Shown here piece after piece: positions 1 to 5,151 of a stretch of DNA of 6,142 nucleotides; within the stretch, counting starts at the first letter, position 1, and the number at the start of each line of letters is the position of its first letter. This DNA is from JBEIDK01 sp040383485 (GTDB lineage Bacteria; Bacteroidota; Bacteroidia; UBA4408), in assembly GCA_040383485.1 (NCBI GenBank), contig JBEIDK010000177.1, positions 1-6,142 of the forward strand, read 5' to 3'. The notes under the pieces are model-generated. The model worked only from the letters and a program-made list of their open reading frames with translations. It was not told the origin of the DNA and made no database searches. A program made the position numbers and the translations under genes.

Positions 1-971
1 AATAAAAACTTACCCCTATTAGTTGCAGCACCACCACTTATTATTGTATAAAAATAGATACCGCTTGGCAAGTTGTTATTTTTATAAATAGTACTGCTAC
101 TTGTAACCATGATGTTATCAACCACTTGCCCCATAGCATTAGTAATTACAACAGTAGTTGGCTTATTAAAAGCATCTACTTTTATGGTAAAGCTTCCATT
201 GTTAGGGTTGGGTAGAATTGTAACACTTGCAGAGTTTTTGTCTTCATCGAGGCTGGTATCATCAAATAACTCCACACTTACATCATCGATGTAATAAGCT
301 GCAAAATCCCAATAATAGCTGCCTTGCACCACATTACCACCCACAAAGCTGGAATCAGACAAGGAATCGGGCATAAAATTGCCAATGGTAAGCCAGCGCT
401 CATTACCCGATGCTATAAATGTTGTATCTAATTTTGTCCACCCAACTTTATTGCTCAAATCCTGATTAAAATTTACTTCGACAGGGTGTGTAAAGTTAAA
501 CTGCACTTTGTATAAATCGTAAAAGCTATAAGTAGGTATGGTATCTGAAAAATAAATAGAAATATTTTTACAAGAATATATAAAACTATCTGCCAACGAC
601 ACAAACATTGAAGCTTCGTATTTCTTGCCTGCAATAAGTGTTTGTTTTAACTGACCTACAGCAAACTGTCTGAAATCATGCTGAATTGAAATACCTCCAA
701 AGGTCGGTAATATAATATACCCATTACCTGCATGGGCACTTTCAAAACCGCTACCATTTTGTGGCACACCCCATTTATTGGTATTACATGAATTCATTAC
801 AGAGCCCGATATATTACCTGATTTTTTCCAATACTTGAGGGTAGATTGAATATAACCATTGAATTCTAAAGGGCATCTAATTGTGTCTTCAAAACTACCA
901 TCGTAAACTAAGTTTTGAGCTTGACTAGCAAGGCTCAAAATTGTTAGCATTATCATTATTGTTTTCTTCAT
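1..971 (-). CDS. T9SS-secreted surface protein, 3' end cut by the window edge
   Basis: The frame is open for 323 codons from the ATG at 969-971 to the left edge, where no stop is reached. Residues 1-19 form a signal peptide (MKKT, a hydrophobic core, then SLASQAQ), so the protein should cross the inner membrane by Sec. The mature part opens with NLVYDGSFE and C/P/W positions. It continues through FESAHAGNGYI (near 76-86), a VSLADS motif (near 124-129), ERWLTIGNF (near 191-199) and YYIDDVSVE (226-234). That motif order recurs in Bacteroidota secreted proteins and suggests a beta-sandwich of galactose-binding-like type; this fold call is inference. From about residue 248 a type A T9SS sorting domain follows: ILPNPNNGSF, then NAMGQVV, then LPSGIYFYTI, ending in RGKFL. 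Such domains usually stop a few residues later, so only about 2-4 residues should be missing. The protein is likely exported through T9SS and attached to or released from the cell surface. Ligand and substrate are unknown. An AGAAGGA stretch lies upstream of the start, though spaced rather far. Confidence 0.88.
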   Translation of the reverse strand, partial: MKKTIMIMLTILSLASQAQNLVYDGSFEDTIRCPLEFNGYIQSTLKYWKKSGNISGSVMNSCNTNKWGVPQNGSGFESAHAGNGYIILPTFGGISIQHDFRQFAVGQLKQTLIAGKKYEASMFVSLADSFIYSCKNISIYFSDTIPTYSFYDLYKVQFNFTHPVEVNFNQDLSNKVGWTKLDTTFIASGNERWLTIGNFMPDSLSDSSFVGGNVVQGSYYWDFAAYYIDDVSVELFDDTSLDEDKNSASVTILPNPNNGSFTIKVDAFNKPTTVVITNAMGQVVDNIMVTSSSTIYKNNNLPSGIYFYTIISGGAATNRGKFL

Positions 972-1003
972 GAGTAATTCAATCCTTCTTTACAGAGATA
1001 AAA

Positions 1004-1031
1004 CAAATATAGCATTATTTGTATTTCGCAA
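1004..1031 (-). promoter_or_regulatory. Bacteroidota-type promoter (TTG-N17-TAnnTTTG) for the left secreted-protein gene
   Basis: On the minus strand a perfect -7 box TATATTTG (plus-strand positions 1004-1011) is preceded, after exactly 17 nt, by TTG (1029-1031). This fits the TTG-N17-23-TAnnTTTG consensus known for Flavobacterium and Bacteroides housekeeping sigma factors. Transcription would start near 997-999 and give a leader of about 26 nt before the ATG at 971. The gene therefore appears to have its own promoter, independent of the sufE cluster upstream of it. Confidence 0.6.
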
Positions 1032-1158
1032 GTAACATGGAGGCTAGAAGTAATTGGCAAAATTTACACACAAGGAGCAATATGTTTGGAGCGGCAGTCT
1101 AAAAAAAACATGAGTGAGGCGCTTGCGGCAAAAGGGGCAAAACGAAGAATACCAATAA

Positions 1159-1289
1159 AGATTCCTCACTAAAGTTCGGAATGACAGTCACATTTGTTAG
1201 GAGGGGAATGAAAGGGGGGGCGCAAAGCGCCCCCCCTTTCATTTTTTCTTTTTATTTATGCATGTCATTCCGAGTGTAACGAGGAATCT
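1159..1289. repeat. Inverted-repeat unit with nested hairpin (REP/MITE-like)
   Basis: The left arm at 1159-1186 reads AGATTCCTC, nine other bases, then CGGAATGACA. The right arm at 1263-1289 is its reverse complement at both conserved ends (9 and 10 bases identical) with an eight-base unmatched middle. Between them sits the perfect hairpin at 1207-1243. The arm sequence (TGTCATTCCGAG...GAGGAATCT) looks like a widespread class of bacterial intergenic palindromic repeats, which is recognition from memory and not a search result. No transposase is present, so if mobile it would be non-autonomous. No flanking target duplication was evident. Confidence 0.6.
1207..1256 (+). terminator. Strong hairpin with T-rich tail, candidate intrinsic terminator on plus strand
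   Basis: AATGAAAGGGGGGGCGC (1207-1223) pairs perfectly with 1227-1243 across an AAA loop, giving a 17-bp stem with seven consecutive G:C pairs. On the plus strand the stem runs straight into a T-rich tract (1242-1256: T6, C, T5, A, TTT), the form of a rho-independent terminator. On the minus strand no T-tract follows, so it should not end sufE transcripts by that mechanism. No plus-strand gene lies upstream; it would end either an unannotated small RNA or antisense transcription. It may instead be simply the core of the surrounding repeat. Confidence 0.5.
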
Positions 1290-1333
1290 ATCTTTCATTT
1301 CATTTAGATGTGTCTTTTGAACAGAGTTGTGCA

Positions 1334-1449
1334 CCAATAATTTTGCTATATAATCAGCATTGGCAGAGTTAAAGTAGCGGGAAACACATGTGTCCTTTGC
1401 GTCGCAAGATGCGACATAATAAGTGCCACTCGGCAAAGAGCCGAGCGGC
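1334..1449 (-). other. Chain of hairpins just downstream of sufE (possible structured 3' RNA or repeat)
   Basis: Several inverted repeats follow one another. GCCACTCGGC (1425-1434) pairs with 1440-1449 around a 5-nt loop; its only mismatch is A-C on the plus strand but a G-U wobble on the minus strand, favouring a minus-strand RNA. GTCGCA (1401-1406) pairs with TGCGAC (1410-1415) around a 3-nt loop. ACACATGTGT at 1384-1393 is a perfect palindrome. CCAAT...GCT pairs with AGCATTGG (1334-1363, with a 6-nt bulge), flanked by CAGAGTT direct repeats at 1322-1328 and 1364-1370. CTTTGC (1395-1400) is also complementary to GCAAAG (1433-1438), a possible alternative fold or pseudoknot. The array begins 23 nt past the sufE stop. 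No T-tract follows on the minus strand, so it is not a standard intrinsic terminator. Confidence 0.4.
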
Positions 1450-1471
1450 TGCCCAGGCTGCTTTTTTTATT

Positions 1472-1900
1472 TTATATCTTTCCTGATTCGGCTTTTAGGG
1501 CTTCGTTCTTCATGGTTTGCACCATTGATAGCAAGCCGTTGGCCCTAGTTTGAGACAGATGCTCGGTTAATCCGATTTCATTAATAAAATGAAGTTGTGC
1601 CTTAATAATATCACTAGGCTTTTGATGGTTAAAAACCCTAATTATAATGGCAACTAAACCTTTTGTAATAATTGCATCACTATCAGCAGTAAACTCCATT
1701 CTGCCATCTTTAAATGCAGAATCTAACCATACTCTGCTCTGGCATCCTTTAATGAGTTGGTTTTCTGTTTTTTTAGATTCATCAATAATAGGAAGTTCTT
1801 TTCCTAGCTCAATGATATGCTCATATTTGGGCATCCAATCATCGAACATATTAAACTCATCAATAATTTCTAATTCTATTTCACCGATTGATTTGGTCAT
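1472..1900 (-). CDS. sufE: SufE-family cysteine desulfurase activator / sulfur acceptor
   Basis: This 142-residue cytoplasmic protein has the size and motifs of SufE. SufE takes persulfide sulfur from the cysteine desulfurase SufS, stimulates it, and passes the sulfur to the SufBCD scaffold for iron-sulfur cluster assembly. The key motif LIKGCQSRVWL places the acceptor cysteine at C53, matching Cys51 of E. coli SufE. The C-terminal family motif appears as SQTRANGLLSM (116-126), with R119 and N121. An N-terminal helix with a DWMPKYEHIIELGKELP stretch (21-37) is also typical. There is no signal peptide. Its ATG overlaps the purD stop by one base (TAATG), so translation is probably coupled; no Shine-Dalgarno sequence is seen. 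No sufS or sufBCD is visible, so its partner must be encoded elsewhere. CsdE is a close relative, but SufE is the normal assignment in this phylum. Confidence 0.93.
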   Translation of the reverse strand: MTKSIGEIELEIIDEFNMFDDWMPKYEHIIELGKELPIIDESKKTENQLIKGCQSRVWLDSAFKDGRMEFTADSDAIITKGLVAIIIRVFNHQKPSDIIKAQLHFINEIGLTEHLSQTRANGLLSMVQTMKNEALKAESGKI

Positions 1901-3195
1901 TAATTTTTATATTTTAGTAAATCTTTCCCGATGTCTTTTCTATAATACATTTCATTAAACCGTAGGGTATTTATTGCTGCATAGCTTTTAGCAACAGCAT
2001 CTTCAATACCATCTGCCATTGAAGTAATGGCAAGTACTCTTCCGCCGTTTGTAACAATGCTATCATTAACTTGTTTTGTCCCTGAATGAAATATAATACT
2101 ATCATTCAATGTATCATCAAATGTTATTTCCAAACCTTTGCTGTAGTTACCCGGATAACCTCCTGATGCAATGACTATGGTTGCTGAAGTTTTATTACTA
2201 ATGCTAAAATTTTCGTTTTCTAAACTTTGGTCTCCTACTGCCAAAAAATGCTTTAGTAAATCACTTTCTATTAAGGGTAATACCGCTTCAGTTTCAGGGT
2301 CACCCATTCTACAATTATATTCAATTACCATTGGTTTGCCATTGCAATTCATGATGCCAATAAATAGAAAACCTTTATAATTTATTCCGTCTTTCTTAAG
2401 ACCGTTGATGGTTGGAATGATTATTTCTGTTTCTACCTTTTTCATAAATTCAGCATCCGCAAAAGGAACAGGAGCAATAGCTCCCATGCCACCAGTATTC
2501 AATCCAGTGTCGTTGTCACCTATTCTCTTATAATCTTTGGCTGTAGGTAATATTTTATAAGAAACTCCATCAGTCAAAACAAAAACAGAAAGTTCAATGC
2601 CGCTTAGGAATTCTTCAATAACAACTGTTTCAGATGATTCGCCAAACATACCATTTAACATTTGACTCAATTCATTTTTTGCTTCATCTAAATCCTCCAA
2701 AATTAATACTCCTTTTCCTGCTGCAAGTCCTGAAGCTTTTAAAACGTATGGTGCTTTTAAACGCTCTAAAAAAATATATCCATCCTCAATATTTTCTTTA
2801 GTAAAAGATTGGTAGGCGGCAGTAGGAACGTGATGCTTAATCATAAACTGCTTAGAAAAATCTTTACTTCCTTCAAGCATAGCACCAGCCGCATCAGGGC
2901 CAATCACTGTTACTGACTTTAGCTCAATGTCTTCAGCAAAAAAATTAGATATGCCATTTACCAATGGTACTTCGGGGCCAACAATTACCAATGAAATATT
3001 TTTTTCAATGACGAGTTTCTTTATTGATTCGAAATCGTTTTCAGAGATAGATACGTTTGTGCCAAGCTTACTAGTGCCAGCATTGCCAGGAGCAATAAAT
3101 AATTTATCGAGTAAATTACTTTGTGATATTTTGAATGCGAAGGCGTGTTCGCGACCACCACTACCTATTATTAGTACATTGTGTTTATTTATCAT
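1900..3195 (-). CDS. purD: Phosphoribosylamine-glycine ligase (GAR synthetase)
   Basis: PurD catalyses the second step of de novo purine synthesis: 5-phosphoribosylamine + glycine + ATP gives glycinamide ribonucleotide, ADP and phosphate. The length of 431 residues is normal for the monofunctional enzyme. The N-terminal domain shows NVLIIGSGGREHA (6-18), APGNAGT (35-41) and VGPEVPLVNGI (72-82). The ATP-grasp part shows GPDAAGAMLEGSK (99-111), APYVLKASGLAAGKGV (148-163), EEFLSGIELSVF (194-205), DYKRIGDNDTGLNTGGMGA (221-239) and the metal-binding motif EYNCRMGDPETE (292-303). The C-terminal domain ends with the typical YYRKDIG (417-423). All core motifs are intact, so the enzyme should be active. 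It begins 17 nt after the OmpA-family gene and its TAA overlaps the sufE ATG by one base, implying a shared transcript. The ATG chosen leaves only five residues before the first beta-strand, which fits the family. Confidence 0.97.
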   Translation of the reverse strand: MINKHNVLIIGSGGREHAFAFKISQSNLLDKLFIAPGNAGTSKLGTNVSISENDFESIKKLVIEKNISLVIVGPEVPLVNGISNFFAEDIELKSVTVIGPDAAGAMLEGSKDFSKQFMIKHHVPTAAYQSFTKENIEDGYIFLERLKAPYVLKASGLAAGKGVLILEDLDEAKNELSQMLNGMFGESSETVVIEEFLSGIELSVFVLTDGVSYKILPTAKDYKRIGDNDTGLNTGGMGAIAPVPFADAEFMKKVETEIIIPTINGLKKDGINYKGFLFIGIMNCNGKPMVIEYNCRMGDPETEAVLPLIESDLLKHFLAVGDQSLENENFSISNKTSATIVIASGGYPGNYSKGLEITFDDTLNDSIIFHSGTKQVNDSIVTNGGRVLAITSMADGIEDAVAKSYAAINTLRFNEMYYRKDIGKDLLKYKN

Positions 3196-3212
3196 AAATG
3201 ATAGTACTCAAT

Positions 3213-5009
3213 TTAAATTTTTTCAATTGTAAATTCAACTCTTCTATTTCTATTTCTACCTTCTTCGGTTTCATTATTATCAATAGGTTTTTTGCTTCCA
3301 TAACCTTTGCCATTTAAACGTTTCCTATCAACCTTTTTATTTACCAGAAAATTGATGACAGACTTTACACGGTCTTCAGAGAGTTTCAAATTGGCGTTGT
3401 CATTACCTTTATTATCTGTATGCCCTTCAATAAATATTTTCATATTCGGGTATTTTAGTAGTGCATTTGCTAAATTATCTAATTCATCATAGCTCTCTAC
3501 TTTAATAACTGATTTACCGGTTTCGAAAAAAATGTTTTTTAAGCCAATTAAGCTGCCTACTTCAATAGGTTTTAAAGCAACATTGTTGTCATAAACAAAG
3601 CTATTTAATGAGTCAGTTAAATCAAAATTGAACACTTGTGGAAAATAACCTTCTTGAGAGATTGTTATTTTATTTTTCTTAAATGCCTTTAGCTCCGAAG
3701 TAAATTCGAATGGAATTTTTGATTCTTGTTTTTTTAGCTTTATTAATGTGTCAGTATTTAAAACTATTGTAGCCGTTATTGGCTTGCCTGTTGTGGCATC
3801 CGTTATGATATTTCTCACCGCCATACTTTGTCTTTCAACATTAATAATTAATACAATAGAATCGCATAGTAGCTTATCTTTGGTTTTGCATACCTCAACT
3901 TTCATAGTATCAAAACCATAAAAATTTTGTTCAGGTACATAATCAATAAAATCAGCCTGTTCAGTAATTTCTAAAATAGATTTTGTATTACTGCTTTTTG
4001 CACCAGAAAAGTATTTATAATTTTCTTTGCCAAGCAGCTTATCAATGGTGCCATATATTTTTTTATTCATATTGGTTGCAAGAAAAATAGTGTCCATTTT
4101 GTGGTTTAACACGTCAATTTCAGAAACATTAATTGTGTAAATATCAGAACTACTCTTTGGATTTTCACCACTGCAAAAGAAAGCTTGAGAAGATAAGGTG
4201 TCAGTAATAAAATAAGCATCAAAGCCGTCTGTGTTCACTTTTGGACCAAGATTTACCGGACTTGTCCAATTTGTCCAGCTATCATCTAATCGTTTACTCA
4301 TAAATATATCTGCATCACCTAAACCACCTCTTCCATTACTTGAAAAAAATAATATATTGTTATCCATACTCAAAAATGGAGATAATTCTAATCCATTTGT
4401 ATTAATTATTTTTCCTAATGTCTTTGGTTTTGTCCATCCACCTTCTAAGTGAATGCTCACAAATAAATCTTCATTATGTATTGGGTCAGTATACATACTC
4501 AGCAACATATACTTCTCATCTTTTGATACATAAAAGGAGAGAAAACCTTTGCTTGAAATTTCTTTTTCAGAGAAAACTTCAACTGGTTTTGAAAATTTAT
4601 TGTCGTTCAAATTAGAAACAGAAATTCCAGGAGCAAAAGCGCCATAAACATTGCTTACATAAGCCTTCAATCCATTTTTTGATACGGAGCCAATAGCATT
4701 GTTTTCTATATTATTGAGTGGTTTTCCAATATTTTTAGCAAGTTCCCATAATCCAGTATCATTTTTTTTTGCAACATAAATATCTTGTCCTGCTTTATCG
4801 CCGCCAACATTTTCTTTATAGTTGCTTCTCACAAAAAATAATGTTTTGCCATCAGGAGATAACTGAGGGTTAAGTTCATCAATATTGGGTAGATTTATTT
4901 CTGGACCTAATAATTTTTTTGAAGTATTTTGAGAGTAGATGTTTGTACAAAATGTGATAAAAAAAACAATGCTTGTAATAATTATATGTTTGATTTTAAG
5001 AATGTTCAT
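3213..5009 (-). CDS. OmpA-family envelope protein with beta-propeller-like, Ig-like and CRD-like domains
   Basis: A 598-residue exported protein. Residues 1-26 form a signal peptide ending IYS, probably cut before Q27; Cys21 lies in the hydrophobic core without a good lipobox. Residues about 45-270 hold PD40/WD40-like blades (NPQLSPDGKTLFFV at 47-60; SPFLSMDNNILFFSSNGRGG at 210-229; DADIFMSKR), suggesting a beta-propeller. About 350-391 is an Ig/cadherin-like strand set (VPEQNFYGFDTMKVEVC ... LCD, C374 and C382). About 398-480 looks like a carboxypeptidase-regulatory or PEGA-like domain (ITDATTGKPITATIVL). The C-terminus (485-598) is an OmpA peptidoglycan-binding domain: FFETGKSVI, EGHTDNKGNDN, LSEDRVKSV, RNRNRRVEF. 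D532 and R547 have the 15-residue spacing of the diaminopimelate-binding pair of E. coli OmpA. It probably tethers a periplasmic complex or the outer membrane to the cell wall. The order resembles the T9SS component PorE but without TPRs. It is the first gene of the cluster with purD and sufE. Confidence 0.88.
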   Translation of the reverse strand: MNILKIKHIIITSIVFFITFCTNIYSQNTSKKLLGPEINLPNIDELNPQLSPDGKTLFFVRSNYKENVGGDKAGQDIYVAKKNDTGLWELAKNIGKPLNNIENNAIGSVSKNGLKAYVSNVYGAFAPGISVSNLNDNKFSKPVEVFSEKEISSKGFLSFYVSKDEKYMLLSMYTDPIHNEDLFVSIHLEGGWTKPKTLGKIINTNGLELSPFLSMDNNILFFSSNGRGGLGDADIFMSKRLDDSWTNWTSPVNLGPKVNTDGFDAYFITDTLSSQAFFCSGENPKSSSDIYTINVSEIDVLNHKMDTIFLATNMNKKIYGTIDKLLGKENYKYFSGAKSSNTKSILEITEQADFIDYVPEQNFYGFDTMKVEVCKTKDKLLCDSIVLIINVERQSMAVRNIITDATTGKPITATIVLNTDTLIKLKKQESKIPFEFTSELKAFKKNKITISQEGYFPQVFNFDLTDSLNSFVYDNNVALKPIEVGSLIGLKNIFFETGKSVIKVESYDELDNLANALLKYPNMKIFIEGHTDNKGNDNANLKLSEDRVKSVINFLVNKKVDRKRLNGKGYGSKKPIDNNETEEGRNRNRRVEFTIEKI

Positions 5010-5151
5010 TTAAATAAACCTTGATTAATTTGTTAAATTATATGGCAGCGAAAATATAAAAATAATCAGTTAAGAACCTATCGAATTCTCAAATCATTCT
5101 TAGACGTTTCATACTTCATAAATTTCTTTAAATTCGCTGAAAATTTTAATA
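5010..5151. promoter_or_regulatory. Divergent intergenic region with weak promoter candidates
   Basis: This 142-nt, very AT-rich gap must hold the promoters of both the OmpA-family/purD/sufE cluster (minus) and the right-hand secreted-protein gene (plus). For the plus gene the best match is TTTC (5107-5110), 18 nt, then TAAATTCG (5129-5136), one mismatch in each box from TTTG and TAnnTTTG; it would give a leader of only 10-15 nt. On the minus strand TATTTTTA and TATATTTT near 5055-5065 match all but the last base of TAnnTTTG, but no TTG lies at the usual distance. No operator-like palindrome or riboswitch was recognised. Confidence 0.3.

Larger units (their letters stand above)
972..1471. other. 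500-base structured intergenic region
   Basis: No convincing protein gene lies here. The region holds the minus-strand promoter at 1004-1031, a possible plus-strand -7 box at 1081-1088, and an imperfect 9-bp tandem (GCGGCAAAA GGGGCAAAA) near 1125-1142. It also holds an inverted-repeat unit with a 17-bp hairpin (1159-1289) and a run of short hairpins at 1334-1449. Several blocks (about 1085-1145, 1205-1240 and 1395-1460) look richer in G+C than the flanking genes. The base composition and density of palindromes suggest inserted repeat elements or RNA structure rather than decayed coding sequence. Confidence 0.6.

Noticed and set aside
1037..1102. Plus-strand ATG frame of 21 codons (MEARSNWQNLHT...) near the left promoter
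   Set aside because: Too short, overlaps the minus-strand promoter and a possible plus-strand -7 box, and shows no recognisable similarity.
1239..1436. 65-codon minus-strand frame whose translation begins LPSGTYYV, similar to the LPSG-YF motif of T9SS sorting domains
   Set aside because: It has only a TTG start and no PNP motif upstream, since the frame is closed by a stop a few codons beyond the hairpin. The translation runs through the hairpins, the right repeat arm and into the C7 and T tracts. The motif is encoded by the palindrome itself. A fossil sorting tail cannot be excluded, but repeat structure explains it better.
1425..1470. GC-rich hairpin followed by T7 on the plus strand as an intrinsic terminator
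   Set aside because: Eleven unpaired bases separate the stem (ending at 1449) from the T7 tract (from 1462), too far for a standard terminator, and on the minus strand the tract is A-rich and precedes the hairpin.
972..1471. CRISPR array, tRNA or riboswitch in the largest intergenic region
   Set aside because: No regularly spaced direct repeats, no cloverleaf with a CCA-type acceptor stem and no recognised riboswitch core were seen; the hairpins differ from one another in sequence.
1647..1958. Plus-strand 103-codon frame opposite sufE and the end of purD
   Set aside because: It is the antisense of two strongly supported conserved genes and its translation shows no domain or plausible start context.
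2927..3232. Plus-strand 101-codon frame opposite the start of purD
   Set aside because: Antisense shadow of purD and the end of the OmpA-family gene, with no independent evidence.
4231..4452. Plus-strand frame of 73 codons opposite the propeller region of the OmpA-family gene
   Set aside because: Antisense shadow; low-complexity hydrophobic translation and no promoter or ribosome-binding context.
4924..5009. Lipoprotein signal at Cys21 of the OmpA-family protein
   Set aside because: The residues before C21 (FFITF) lack the small residue at -1 and the Leu at -3 of a lipobox, while IYS-Q just after fits ordinary signal peptidase cleavage.
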